A DNA stretch of 64,000 nt from NCBI GenBank assembly GCA_963782345.1, contig CAWAJF010000001.1, positions 1-64,000 on the forward strand, read 5' to 3'. Every line of letters starts with the position of its first letter. Within the stretch, counting starts at the first letter, position 1. The notes beneath the pieces were generated by a model. The model did no database searches. It was not told where the DNA came from and worked only from the letters and a program-made list of their open reading frames with translations. A program made the translations under genes and the position numbers. Origin of the DNA: DASUPK01 sp963782345. GTDB taxonomy: Bacteria; Actinomycetota; Thermoleophilia; Solirubrobacterales; 70-9. Positions 37,671-47,065 of this stretch are shown here, piece after piece.

Positions 37671-39328
37671 TGGGACGGATCAGGGCGGCAATCGCGGCGA
37701 CGGTCGTGGGCGCGGCAATCGCCGCGCCGGGGGCCGGCGCACAGACGACGACTGACCCCGCCCCGACGACGACCACGGACACGCCCGAGCCGCCGAGCCA
37801 GCCGCAGCCGCCGGTGACGCTGCTCCCGCCGGCCAAGCCGATCACCACACAGCCGCCGAAGGCCCAGAAGCCGGAACCGAAGCCACCGGCCAATGGCGGG
37901 GGCAAGGGCACGAAGGGCGGAGGCAAGGGCACGAAGGGCGGAGGCAAGGGCACGAAGGGCGGAGGCGAGAGCGAGAAGGGCACCGCCAAGGGCGGCGGCG
38001 CGGCCCCGGCGCCGCCGGCCCCGCTGGTCCCCACGGCCTGCGGCCCCGTCGCGATCCCGGCGTACCTCGGCCCGATCTACCAGGCCGCGGCGCAGGCGTA
38101 CGACCTGGGCCCCGCAGGTCCGTCGATCCTCGCCGCGATCAACGAGATCGAGAGTGGCTTCGGCCAGAACCTCGGCCCCTCTTCCGCGGGCGCCGAGGGC
38201 TGGATGCAGTTCATGCCCTCGACCTGGGCCGTGTACGGCGTGGACGCGGACCAGGACGGCACCAAGGACCCGAACAACCCGAACGATGCGATCTTCGCCG
38301 CGGCGCGCTACCTGCGCGCCGCCGGCATGCCGGAGGACCCCGAGGGCGCGGTCTTCGCCTACAACCACGCCGACTGGTACGTCTCCGAGGTGATGGCGCG
38401 GGCCGCCTGCTTCAGCGGGATCGGCGATGGGACGCTGGGCGGCCTCTCACTGATCCCGAAGCGGCAGGAGCTCGTCTGCTCCCCCGCCGACGGCTCCCGC
38501 GAGTCGATCCCCGAGGACTACATGAAGGCCTTCCAGGACGCCGCCGGCCGCTACGACCTCGGCAAGAGCGGGGTCTGGGCGCTCGCCGCGGTGGCGAGGG
38601 TCGAATCCAACTTTGGCAAGGGCATGAGCCGCGAGCAGCTCGCCTCGGTCGGTCCGCTCGGGCTCACCGAGGACCACTGGAAGCAGTACGCGGTCGACGG
38701 CGACGGCGACGGCAAGATCAAGCGTCAGAGCCCGGCCGACTCGGCCGCGACTCTGGCCCGGATGATCTGGGCGGCAGGCGACCTGCGCGCCGGGCTCTTC
38801 GAGCACAACCACGCCGAGTGGTACGTCGACGCCGTCCTGCAGGACGCCGAGTCGATGGCGGGCAGCTGCCAGGTGAAGACCGTGGCCTACTCGGTCGCCC
38901 TGCCGGGGCCGACCAATGCACCGATCAACTGGGGCAACGTCGAGCTCTCGAACTCCCTCGAGATGGTGGATATCCAGTCCGGCGTGATCGATCCGCGGAT
39001 CCTCGGCATCCTCGGCGCGATCAGCCAGGAGCACACGATCCGCATCTCGGCGCTCCGCTCGGATCACTCCAAGCTCACCTCCAGCGGCAACGTGTCCAAC
39101 CACTACTACGGCCGGGCGATGGACATCGCCGCGATCGACGGCGTGGCGTGCACCGACGTCTCGGTCGACGGCCCCTGCGGGACCATCGCCCGCCAGCTCG
39201 GCGCGCTGCCGGCCGGCCAGGAGCCGACCGAGCTCATCTACTGCTTCGACCCGGACGGACCCACGAACCCGAGCGGGTTCGCGCAGGCCGACCACTGCGA
39301 CCACGTCCACGTGGGGTTCGACGGCTAG
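37670..39328 (+). CDS. Secreted lytic transglycosylase, tandem SLT-like domains
   Basis: The 552-residue exported protein has a signal peptide (MGRIRAAIAATVVGAAIAAPGAGA), a Thr/Pro-rich linker and a Gly/Lys heptad repeat (GGGKGTK three times). Two lysozyme-like SLT modules follow: the first with catalytic Glu in INEIESGFG and WMQFMPSTW, the second with VARVESNFG and GLTEDHW. The C-terminal domain has SNHYYGRAMDI and DHCDHVHVGF, the His/Asp/His pattern of D,D-peptidase (M15-like) metal sites. It probably cuts peptidoglycan glycan strands and maybe peptides. It is translationally coupled to the membrane protein upstream. Confidence 0.82.
   Translation: MGRIRAAIAATVVGAAIAAPGAGAQTTTDPAPTTTTDTPEPPSQPQPPVTLLPPAKPITTQPPKAQKPEPKPPANGGGKGTKGGGKGTKGGGKGTKGGGESEKGTAKGGGAAPAPPAPLVPTACGPVAIPAYLGPIYQAAAQAYDLGPAGPSILAAINEIESGFGQNLGPSSAGAEGWMQFMPSTWAVYGVDADQDGTKDPNNPNDAIFAAARYLRAAGMPEDPEGAVFAYNHADWYVSEVMARAACFSGIGDGTLGGLSLIPKRQELVCSPADGSRESIPEDYMKAFQDAAGRYDLGKSGVWALAAVARVESNFGKGMSREQLASVGPLGLTEDHWKQYAVDGDGDGKIKRQSPADSAATLARMIWAAGDLRAGLFEHNHAEWYVDAVLQDAESMAGSCQVKTVAYSVALPGPTNAPINWGNVELSNSLEMVDIQSGVIDPRILGILGAISQEHTIRISALRSDHSKLTSSGNVSNHYYGRAMDIAAIDGVACTDVSVDGPCGTIARQLGALPAGQEPTELIYCFDPDGPTNPSGFAQADHCDHVHVGFDG
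37908..37970 (+). repeat. 21-bp tandem repeat in the transglycosylase linker
   Basis: Three near-identical 21-base units encode GGGKGTK, followed by a diverged fourth (GGGESEK). It is a length-variable linker candidate. Confidence 0.75.
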
Positions 39329-39341
39329 ACGCAGGCCCAGG

Positions 39342-39362
39342 GGCATAGGGTTCCCCTATGCC
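39342..39362 (+). promoter_or_regulatory. Palindrome over the start codon of the enoyl-CoA hydratase gene
   Basis: GGCATAGGG and CCCTATGCC are perfect 9-base arms with loop TTC. TAGGGT (39346-39351) is a likely -10, 6 nt from the ATG at 39358, and the right arm includes the start codon. Confidence 0.55.
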
Positions 39363-40290
39363 GATGCTTGACGTCGAGCGCCGCGGCCGGGTGGTCATTG
39401 TCAGCGTCGATCACCCGCCGCACAACTTCATGACCGCCGGGATGGTCCGGGAGCTGCAGCGGCTGGTTCGCTCCCTTCGGGGCGATCGCTCGGTGGGAGC
39501 GGTCGTGATCACCGGCAAGCCCGATGACCTCTACATCACCCACTACGACGTCGCCGAGATCCTCGCGAGCGTCCGGCGGGCGGGTATCGCTGCGCCGCCG
39601 TGGCTGACCGCGATCGTCCTCAGGATCGCCGGGGCGGTCCGCCGAATCCCGGCCCTGCGCGACCTGGGTGAGCGAACGCCCCTCGCGGCGGTGTTCGAGC
39701 TCTACCGGATACACGACCTGTTTCTGGAGATGAACCGCTCCGAGCTTGTCTTCATCGCAGCGATCAACGGGCCGGCGACCGGGGGCGGATGTGAGATCTC
39801 ACTCGCCTGCGACGTCCGGCTGATGGCCGACACCGACATCGCGATCGGCCTGCCCGAGATGACGATCGACTTCAACCCGGGTGCCGGCGGTACCCAGCGG
39901 CTGCCGAGGCTCGTGGGCGTGGGCCGAGCGCTGCAGATGATGCTCGAGGGGCGGACGCTGAGCCCGCGCGAGGCGCTCGACCACGGCCTGATCGGCGCCG
40001 TCGTGCCGCCGGACCAGGTGAAGGAGGCGGCAGTCCGCGTGGGGGAGCGGCTCGCGCGGCGCTCGCCGGAGGCGATCCGTTCGCTGAAGCGCGCCGTCTA
40101 CGAGGGCGCGTCGCGCCCGCTGGCGCGGGGTCTCGCCGTCGAGCGGAAGTGGTTCATGGTCGCCTCGGCCACGGACTCATCGCAGGAGAAGATGGCGGCG
40201 ATGTCGAGGCAGGTCGAGGCCGAAGGGGCGTCACCTTGGGCGACGGCGGAAGGGCTGGCTCCCTGGCAGGAGGGGACCGCGGCGGATTAG
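39358..40290 (+). CDS. Enoyl-CoA hydratase/isomerase family protein
   Basis: The 310-residue crotonase-fold protein begins VERRGRVVIVSVDHPPHNFM. It has the oxyanion-hole region INGPATGGGCEISLACDVRLMAD (the second Glu of the hydratase pair appears in GLPEMTIDFNPGAGGTQRLPRLVG) and RTLSPREALDHGLIGAVVP. An unusual insertion of about 60 residues (residues 73-125, LASVRRAGIAAPPW...FELYRIHDLF) follows the first beta strands. The reaction is thus not certain: hydratase, isomerase or CoA hydrolase. The gene has its own promoter within a start-codon palindrome. It converges with the methyltransferase gene with a 4-base overlap. Confidence 0.83.
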   Translation: MPMLDVERRGRVVIVSVDHPPHNFMTAGMVRELQRLVRSLRGDRSVGAVVITGKPDDLYITHYDVAEILASVRRAGIAAPPWLTAIVLRIAGAVRRIPALRDLGERTPLAAVFELYRIHDLFLEMNRSELVFIAAINGPATGGGCEISLACDVRLMADTDIAIGLPEMTIDFNPGAGGTQRLPRLVGVGRALQMMLEGRTLSPREALDHGLIGAVVPPDQVKEAAVRVGERLARRSPEAIRSLKRAVYEGASRPLARGLAVERKWFMVASATDSSQEKMAAMSRQVEAEGASPWATAEGLAPWQEGTAAD

Positions 40291-40931
40291 GAGCCGGCGC
40301 CGCTGGGCCTTCGGGCGACCCCTCGGATCACCGGCCGCACGATCGGCGGGGCCTTCGGCATCTTCTCGTTCTCGAGGCTGTCGATCCAGAAGCCCGCGTC
40401 GGCGAGCAGCTGTCCGGTGTCGCGATTCGGATGGCAGCCCGCCCCGAGGAACCCCCACGGCCGCTCGAGCCGGTCCTGCCAGCGGGCGAGACCCGGCCTG
40501 CTGCTGCGAACGTGCTCGAGGTAGAGGAGCCTGCCGCCCTCGACCAGGACGCGCCGGGCCTCGGCCAGGGCGCGGAGCGGATCGGGGACCGTGCAGAGCA
40601 CCAGCGTCGAGACCACGGTGTCGAAGCTGTCGTCGTCGAAGGGCAGCTGCTCCGCCGAGGCCTCGACCACGGTGGGGCTCCCGGCCGCACCGGGATCGCC
40701 GGCGACGCGCTCACGCAGCCGGCGGGCCATGTGCGGGTCCGGCTCGGTCATCACCAGCTCGGTCACGGCGTCCGTGTAGTGCTCGAGGTTATGACCGGTA
40801 CCGGCCCCGAGCTCAAGGACCCGTCCGGACGCGGAGGCGAGCAGTTCGCGCCGCATCGCTCCCAGTCCGGCGCGCTCCGTCCCGGTCATCAACCGGTCGT
40901 AGAAGCGAGCGAAGATCGGATGCTCACTCAT
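40287..40931 (-). CDS. SAM-dependent methyltransferase
   Basis: The 214-residue class I methyltransferase has motif I VLELGAGTGHN, acidic residue in VMTEPDPHMAR, motif II region FDTVVSTLVLCTVPDP and LVEGGRLLYLEHVRSS. It resembles UbiE-like and phospholipid N-methyltransferase-like enzymes with a WGFLGAGCHPNRDT motif typical of the thiol/lipid methyltransferase group. The substrate is not assigned. Confidence 0.82.
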   Translation of the reverse strand: MSEHPIFARFYDRLMTGTERAGLGAMRRELLASASGRVLELGAGTGHNLEHYTDAVTELVMTEPDPHMARRLRERVAGDPGAAGSPTVVEASAEQLPFDDDSFDTVVSTLVLCTVPDPLRALAEARRVLVEGGRLLYLEHVRSSRPGLARWQDRLERPWGFLGAGCHPNRDTGQLLADAGFWIDSLENEKMPKAPPIVRPVIRGVARRPSGAGS

Positions 40932-41051
40932 GCCCTGATCATCGCCGCTGATCCGGACGCCCGCGCGGGTTCACAACCGAGATTGCACGACGCGCCCGAA
41001 AGTGAGAGAAAGGGGGTCGCCAAGGGACAAGTCACTAGAAGAGGAGAAGGC

Positions 41052-41333
41052 ATGCCGACATTCGTAATGCTTACCAATCTGACCGCCGAGGGCATTCAGA
41101 CGCTGAAGAACAACCCGACGCGGGTTCAGGAGGTCAACAAGGAGGTCGAGCAGATCGGGGTCACCGTCAAGGAGCAGTGGGCGACGCTCGGGCAGTACGA
41201 CTTCATCACGATCGTCGAGGCGCCCGACGAGAAGACGATGGCCAAGGTCTCCGTCGAGCTCGGCTCCCGAGGCACGATGAGCAGCCAGACGCTCGCGGCG
41301 ATCCCGGTCGAGGACTTCGTGAGCGCCCTTTAG
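41052..41333 (+). CDS. GYD-domain protein
   Basis: The 93-residue protein starts PTFVMLTNLTAEGIQTLKNNP and contains WATLGQYDFITIVEAPDEKTM, the GYD-domain core (an alpha/beta dimeric ferredoxin-like fold; the name motif here is GQYD). Function is unknown in the family. The ATG is preceded by AGAGGAGAAGG. It stands just before purD with 36 bases between, so co-transcription with the purine genes is possible. Confidence 0.85.
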   Translation: MPTFVMLTNLTAEGIQTLKNNPTRVQEVNKEVEQIGVTVKEQWATLGQYDFITIVEAPDEKTMAKVSVELGSRGTMSSQTLAAIPVEDFVSAL

Positions 41334-41369
41334 CCGCCCCCGGACGCGAAGCGGAGGAGGCGGCACTTG

Positions 41370-42647
41370 ATGAAGGTCCTCGTCGTCGGTGCAGGGGGTA
41401 GAGAGCACGCGATCGTGCGTGCCCTCGCCCGCTCGCCACAGAACCCGGAGCTGCTCTGCGCGCCCGGCAACGCCGGGATCGCCGAGGAGGCCCGCTGCCT
41501 CGATGCCGGTGCGGATGACGTCGATGCGCTGGTCGGCGCCGCCCGCGAAGAGGGTGTGGACCTCGTCATCGTCGGCCCCGAGGCGCCGCTCGTGGCCGGC
41601 CTGGTCGACGCGCTCGAGCGCGAGGGCATCGCGGCGTTCGGCCCGAGCGCCGAGGCGGCTCGGCTTGAGGGATCGAAGCTCCACGCCAAGCAGCTGATGG
41701 GGGAGGCGGGCGTGCCGACCGCCTCCCACACGGTGCTCCGCTCGCGCGAGGAGGCGCTCGACCAGATCGCCTGTGCGTCCTACCCGGCCGTGCTCAAGGC
41801 CGATGGCCTGGCGGCCGGCAAGGGCGTGATCATCTGCGAGTCGGAGGCGGAGGCCCGCGAGGCGGTCGGCGTCTTCTTCGAGGAGCGTCGCTTCGGCGAG
41901 ACCCAGGTCGTGATCGAGGAGTTCCTCGAGGGGGAGGAGCTCTCCCTGCTGGCGCTCTGCGACGGCGATCACGTGCTCCCGCTCGCGCCGGCCCAGGACT
42001 ACAAGCGGATCGGCGACGGCGACGAGGGCCCGAACACGGGTGGCATGGGGAGCTACTCGCCCGTCCCGGGCTTCGATGCGGCCGAGACGGAGCGGATCGC
42101 CGATCTGGTGCATCGCCCGGTCGTCGCGGCGATGAAGCGCCGCGGGACTCCATTCCACGGCGTCCTCTACGCCGGGCTGATGCTGACCGACACCGGGCCG
42201 AAGGTGCTCGAGTTCAACTGCCGCTTCGGCGACCCGGAGACGCAGGCGGTGCTGCCGCGCCTGCGCTCGGACCTGCTCGCCCTCTGCCTCGCCTCGCGCG
42301 AGGCCGGTGGACTCGCCGGCGTTGAGGCGGGGTTCGGGAACGACTGGGCCGTCACGGTGGTGCTCGCGTCGGCCGGCTACCCGGCGTCCTCCTCGAACGG
42401 CGACGTGATCTCCGGGCTGGATCAGGCTGCTGCGGTGGAGGGGGTCGAGGTGACCCACGCCGGCACCGCGCACCGCGGCGGCGATGTGGTGACCGCCGGC
42501 GGCCGTGTTCTCAACGTCACCGGGCTCGGGCCCACGGCGGCGGAGGCGCGCAGACGTGCCTACGATGCCGCCCAGCTGATCAGCTTTGAGGGAATGCAGA
42601 TGCGGACGGACATCGCGGCCAGAGCCGTCGACCGCGCCGCCGCCTGA
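41370..42647 (+). CDS. purD: Phosphoribosylamine-glycine ligase
   Basis: The 425-residue ATP-grasp enzyme catalyses the second step of purine biosynthesis (PRA + glycine to GAR). It begins MKVLVVGAGGREHAIVRAL, has LKADGLAAGKGVIIC, GPNTGGMGSYSPVPG and the metal-binding KVLEFNCRFGDPETQ. Length and motif order are typical. The ATG is preceded by GGAGGAGG; a TTG directly upstream is unlikely. It starts a purine supercluster that runs, with interruptions, to purH. Confidence 0.97.
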   Translation: MKVLVVGAGGREHAIVRALARSPQNPELLCAPGNAGIAEEARCLDAGADDVDALVGAAREEGVDLVIVGPEAPLVAGLVDALEREGIAAFGPSAEAARLEGSKLHAKQLMGEAGVPTASHTVLRSREEALDQIACASYPAVLKADGLAAGKGVIICESEAEAREAVGVFFEERRFGETQVVIEEFLEGEELSLLALCDGDHVLPLAPAQDYKRIGDGDEGPNTGGMGSYSPVPGFDAAETERIADLVHRPVVAAMKRRGTPFHGVLYAGLMLTDTGPKVLEFNCRFGDPETQAVLPRLRSDLLALCLASREAGGLAGVEAGFGNDWAVTVVLASAGYPASSSNGDVISGLDQAAAVEGVEVTHAGTAHRGGDVVTAGGRVLNVTGLGPTAAEARRRAYDAAQLISFEGMQMRTDIAARAVDRAAA

Positions 42648-42682
42648 AAGACGACATCGATGACGACCGAAAGGAGGAGCTG

Positions 42683-43147
42683 ATGCCCGAGGGCGATGTT
42701 GCGGAGAGGATGCCCGAGGTGGAGGAGGCGTTCGAGGAGATCGAGGTCGACGCGCCTCTCGTCGGAATCATCATGGGCTCGAAGAACGACAAGCCCAAGC
42801 TGCAGCCCGCCGGCGAGGCTCTTCAAGAGCACGGCATTCGCTACGAGGTCCGGGTATTGAGCGCACATCGCGATCCCGAGGCGACCAGCGAGTACTGCAC
42901 CGCCGCCCGGATGCGCGGCCTCAAGGTGATCATCGCCGGCGCCGGGATGTCCGCCGCCCTTCCGGGGTTCGCCGCCTCGAAGACCGACCTCCCCGTGGTC
43001 GGCGTCCCGATCTCGGGCAAGAACCTCGGTGGGCTCGACGCCCTCCTCTCCGCGGTGCAGATGCCGCCCGGCGTCCCGGTCGCCTGCGTGGCGATCGACG
43101 GGGCCAAGAACGCGGGCCTGCTCGCGGTGCGGATCATCAACGCCTGA
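42683..43147 (+). CDS. purE: PurE-like phosphoribosylaminoimidazole carboxymutase
   Basis: The 154-residue protein has the PurE core VGIIMGSKNDKP (usual GSxSDxP), VLSAHRDPEAT and NLGGLDALLSAVQMPPGVPVACVAI, ending NAGLLAVRIIN. PurE rearranges N5-CAIR to CAIR. There are departures from the usual sequence. GSKND replaces GSxSD, the segment usually AGxAAHLPG reads AGAGMSAALPG without its His, and about 25 acidic residues precede the fold. It may therefore be a divergent or class II-like PurE. It follows purD by 35 bases with GGAGGAG before the ATG. Confidence 0.85.
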   Translation: MPEGDVAERMPEVEEAFEEIEVDAPLVGIIMGSKNDKPKLQPAGEALQEHGIRYEVRVLSAHRDPEATSEYCTAARMRGLKVIIAGAGMSAALPGFAASKTDLPVVGVPISGKNLGGLDALLSAVQMPPGVPVACVAIDGAKNAGLLAVRIINA

Positions 43148-44081
43148 CGGTTGTTCCGATCCGCTGCTGGAGCTGCGCGAGCAGCTCGGACGCGGTCTCG
43201 TGCATCAGCTCGCGGAGCTCCGCCACGGGCGGCGCCAGATCGCCGGCGCGGGTGGCGACGAGGACGGCGCGGGTGGCGGGGCGCTCGCTGCGGATCCTCA
43301 CCAGGGAGATGTCTGGCCGCACCGCGTCCGCGGCGAGCCCGGGGAACAGGGTCACGCCGAGCCCAGCCGCCACGAGGCCGAGCTTCGCCGTCCACTCGCG
43401 AGCGATGAACGCGACCTGCGGAATCCATTCGCCCCACTCCCAAGCGCCGAGCAGCATCTCGTTGCCCTTGGGGGTCGCGGAGATCCAGCGCTCGGAGGCG
43501 AGCTCGTCGAGGTCCACCGTTCGGCGCGGCGCGAGACGATGGCTGCGGCCGACGGCGAGCAGCAGTGGATCGTCGAGGAGGTGCTCGACCGTGATCCGCG
43601 GATCTCGCGGGGGCTCGCGCTCGGGCAGCACACCGATCACCGCAAGCTCCGCAGAGCCTGAGACGAGTCTCTTCACCTGCGAGGAGGTGCTGCCCTCCCG
43701 AAGGGAGACATCCACGCCGGGATGCCTCTCCCGAAACGCCGCGAGCGCGCGGGGAACCAGGGACGCGACCGACGTCGGGATCGCTCCCACCCGGAGCCGG
43801 CCGGTGGCGAGCTCGGACATGCCCTCCAGCTCGCGCTGTGCCGCGTCGACCTCGTCGAGAACCGTTTCCGCGCGGCGCAGCAAGGTCTCGCCGGCGTCGG
43901 TGATCCGGACACCGCGCCCGGTGCGCTCGAAGAGCGACGTCCCGGCGGCGCCCTCGAGAGCGGCCACCTGACGGGAGATCGCGGACTGCGTGTAGCCCAG
44001 GGACTCGGCGGCCGCGGTGAACGACCCACGAGAGGCGACCTCGCGCAGGACCCTGAGTCCGGTCAGGCTTAGCTCAGCCAT
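43137..44081 (-). CDS. LysR-family transcriptional regulator
   Basis: The 314-residue regulator has an N-terminal LysR helix-turn-helix (LTGLRVLREVASRGSFTAAAESLGYTQSAISRQVAALE) and a substrate-binding C-terminal domain. Its 3' end overlaps purE by 11 bases on the other strand, so it is convergent with the purDE block. It is divergent from the SnoaL-like gene (97 bases between starts). That gene is the likely target, since LysR regulators usually control the divergent neighbour. A palindrome overlaps its start codon. Confidence 0.9.
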   Translation of the reverse strand: MAELSLTGLRVLREVASRGSFTAAAESLGYTQSAISRQVAALEGAAGTSLFERTGRGVRITDAGETLLRRAETVLDEVDAAQRELEGMSELATGRLRVGAIPTSVASLVPRALAAFRERHPGVDVSLREGSTSSQVKRLVSGSAELAVIGVLPEREPPRDPRITVEHLLDDPLLLAVGRSHRLAPRRTVDLDELASERWISATPKGNEMLLGAWEWGEWIPQVAFIAREWTAKLGLVAAGLGVTLFPGLAADAVRPDISLVRIRSERPATRAVLVATRAGDLAPPVAELRELMHETASELLAQLQQRIGTTVRR

Positions 44082-44095
44082 GCGTAATCCGCATG
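44079..44095. promoter_or_regulatory. Palindrome at the LysR start, candidate operator
   Basis: CATGCG-TAATC-CGCATG is a perfect inverted repeat that includes the LysR start codon. It lies about 83 bases upstream of the SnoaL-like gene. Confidence 0.4.
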
Positions 44096-44177
44096 GTAGC
44101 CGTGAGCGATACTCGCTTGTGTCATCGCTGGCCCACGCCTACCTTTGGCCCCAGTCGAATCCGAGGAGGAACCCAGG

Positions 44178-44597
44178 TTGGATGCATCAGAGAACAAGGC
44201 GCTCGTGCGGGATGTCTTCGCCGCGCTCGCGGAGGGCGACGGCCGGCCGTTCGTCGACCTGCTCGCCGACGACATCCGCTGGACGATCATCGGCAGCACG
44301 GAGTGGTCCGGCAGCTGGGAGGGCAAGGTGGCGGTCCGATCGAACCTGCTCGATCCGCTGTTCGCGCAGTTCCGGACGCCGTACCGGAGCGAGGCGCTCC
44401 GGCTGATCGCGGAGGACGATCACGTTGTGATCGAATGCCGCGGCGATGTCACCACCAGGGCGGGGACGCCGTACCGGAACACCTACTGCTACGTCTGTCG
44501 GCTCGACGGCGGCAAGGTGCGCGAGCTGACCGAGTACTGCGACACGGAGCTGCTCACCAAGGCGCTCGCGCCCCCGTGGGCCGAGGTCCCGGCTTGA
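44178..44597 (+). CDS. SnoaL-like (NTF2-fold) protein
   Basis: The 139-residue protein has the SnoaL pattern: NKALVRDVFAALAEGDGRPFVDLLADDIRWTIIGS, then WSGSWEGKVAV, HVVIECRGDVTTRAG, YVCRLDGGKVRELTEYCDT. The function is unknown; such proteins isomerise, cyclise or bind small molecules. The TTG was chosen because AGGAGG precedes it by 8 bases; a longer frame to 44145 lacks such a site. The stop codon overlaps palindromic element copy 8, and purB follows. Confidence 0.8.
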   Translation: MDASENKALVRDVFAALAEGDGRPFVDLLADDIRWTIIGSTEWSGSWEGKVAVRSNLLDPLFAQFRTPYRSEALRLIAEDDHVVIECRGDVTTRAGTPYRNTYCYVCRLDGGKVRELTEYCDTELLTKALAPPWAEVPA

Positions 44598-44630
44598 TGC
44601 GGCCGCGATGTCTGTGGCGGCGGGTGATCA
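44596..44630 (+). repeat. Palindromic element copy 8 (type A) at the purB start
   Basis: It begins GATGCGGCCGCGATGTCTGT and ends GGCGGCGGGTGATCA. It overlaps the stop of the SnoaL-like gene and ends two bases before the purB GTG. Its last bases GGTGATC match the extended Shine-Dalgarno sequence. Confidence 0.7.
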
Positions 44631-44631
44631 G

Positions 44632-45915
44632 GTGATCCCCCGCTACACCCGCGAGGAGATCGGCTCTGTCTGGACCCAGCAGCGCCGGATGGAGACCTGG
44701 CTGAAGGTCGAGCTGGCGGCCACCGACGCGTGGGCGGCGGAGGGCGTCGTGCCGGAGGAGGCGGCTGCGGCCTGCCGCGAGCAGGCGTCCTTCACCGTCG
44801 AGGCCGTCGAGGAGCGGGAGAGGACGACGGGCCACGACGTCGCCGCCTTCGTGGACGTCACCTCCAGCTCGATCGGCGAGGAGGGGCGCTGGCTGCACTA
44901 CGGCCTCACCTCGTCGGACGTTCTGGACACCGCCATCGCCCTCCAGCTCGCTGATGCCGGTGAGATCGTCGTGCGAGGGGCCCGCGCCTACCGGGACGCG
45001 CTGGTCGCTCGGGCGAAGGAGTTCGCCGAGACCCTCTGCGTCGGCCGCACCCACGGCGTCCACGCCGAGCCCACCACCTTCGGGCTGCGCCTGGCGGGCT
45101 TCGCCTTCGAGGCGGACCGCAACCTCCAACGCCTCACCGACGCGTTCGAGCAGGTGGCGGTCGGGAAGCTCTCCGGGGCGGTGGGCACCTATGCGTCGAT
45201 TCCGCCGTCGGTCGAGGCGCGGGTAATGGAGAGACTCGGCCTGGCCCGGGAGGACATCTCGACGCAGGTCGTGCCGCGCGACCGGCACGCCGTCGTCCTG
45301 GCGCGGATGGCGATCGCGGCCGCCGGGCTGGAGCGGTTCGGCATCGAGATCCGGAACCTGCAGCGCACCGAGGTGCGGGAGGTCGAGGAGCCGTTCGGCT
45401 CCGGCCAGAAGGGCTCCTCGGCGATGCCCCACAAGCGGAACCCGATCCTCGCGGAGCGGCTCTGTGGGCTCGCCCGCGTCATGCGCGGCTACTCGCAGGT
45501 CGGGATCGAGAACATCGCCCTCTGGCACGAGCGCGACATCTCGCACTCGGGCGCCGAGCGAGTCGTGCTTCCCGACGCGACCATCGCCCTCGACTACATG
45601 CAGCACATCGCCACCCGGATCGTCGACGGGATGACGGTCCACACGGACCGGATGGGCGAGAACATCGAGCTCACCCATGGAGCGCTCTTCAGCCAGCGCG
45701 CGCTCACGGCACTGATCGAGTCCGGCATGACCCGGGACGACGCGTACCGGGTCGTCCAGGAGAACGCCCAGCGGGCCTGGGACGAGGGGACGAGCTTCCG
45801 CGAGCTGATCGCGGCCGCGGCGCCGCAGCTCGACCTCGATGAGGTCTTCGACTACGGCGCCTACCTGAAGCATGTGCCGGAGGTGCTTGCGCGCCTGGAT
45901 AGGCTTGCGGCGTGA
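44632..45915 (+). CDS. purB: Adenylosuccinate lyase
   Basis: The 427-residue fumarase/aspartase-superfamily enzyme releases fumarate from SAICAR and adenylosuccinate. It starts IPRYTREEIGSVWTQQRRM and contains HDVAAFVDV, TSSDVLDTA, GRTHGVHAEPTT (catalytic His) and the signature GSSAMPHKRNP. I prefer the GTG at 44632 because the family normally starts MIPRYT. The in-frame ATG at 44608 would add eight residues derived only from the palindromic element. A GGTGATC Shine-Dalgarno sequence precedes the GTG. It overlaps the next gene by GTGA. Confidence 0.95.
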   Translation: MIPRYTREEIGSVWTQQRRMETWLKVELAATDAWAAEGVVPEEAAAACREQASFTVEAVEERERTTGHDVAAFVDVTSSSIGEEGRWLHYGLTSSDVLDTAIALQLADAGEIVVRGARAYRDALVARAKEFAETLCVGRTHGVHAEPTTFGLRLAGFAFEADRNLQRLTDAFEQVAVGKLSGAVGTYASIPPSVEARVMERLGLAREDISTQVVPRDRHAVVLARMAIAAAGLERFGIEIRNLQRTEVREVEEPFGSGQKGSSAMPHKRNPILAERLCGLARVMRGYSQVGIENIALWHERDISHSGAERVVLPDATIALDYMQHIATRIVDGMTVHTDRMGENIELTHGALFSQRALTALIESGMTRDDAYRVVQENAQRAWDEGTSFRELIAAAAPQLDLDEVFDYGAYLKHVPEVLARLDRLAA

Positions 45916-46213
45916 TCCTCTACACGTGCGGCCAGCAGAAGAGGTATGCGGCCATCGGCCATGCCTGCGGGCGCGCGGCGAAGGCCCTGGATGAGGCGGG
46001 CTACGAGTACGAGCTCAAGCCGATGCCCGGCTACCGGATGATGCCCTGGACCTGGGGCGCGCGCCGCGGCGGGCGAGACGAGGTCAAGGGGCTGACCGGC
46101 CAGATCGACCTCCCCGTGCTGGCCCTCGACGAGGGCAAGGCGATCGTCGGCTCGGGCAAGATCGCCGAGTGGGCCAAGGCACACCCCTCCGTTCAGCCGG
46201 AGGTGGGCGGCGG

Positions 46214-46217
<4 letters not shown>
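45912..46217 (+). CDS. Glutaredoxin/GST N-terminal-like thioredoxin-fold protein
   Basis: The 101-residue protein is a thioredoxin-fold domain as in GST N-termini: LYTCGQQKRYAAIGHACGRAAKALDEAGYEYELKPMP, then GQIDLPVLALDEGKAIVGSGKIAEWAK. There is only one Cys at the position of the CxxC active site (TCGQQ). It is locked into the purine operon, with GTGA overlap with purB and overlap with purC, so it is co-translated with them. Its role in purine synthesis is unknown; a glutathionylation- or redox-type function is a guess. Confidence 0.8.

Positions 46218-47064
<847 letters not shown>

Positions 47065-47065
<1 letters not shown>

Noticed and set aside
37655..38368. Minus-strand frame with Ala/Leu repeats opposite the transglycosylase
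   Set aside because: The repeats are the antisense of the Gly/Lys linker repeat; not a gene.
44608..44631. Upstream ATG start for purB
   Set aside because: It would add eight residues from the palindromic element; the family starts at the IPRYT block and a Shine-Dalgarno match fits the GTG at 44632.
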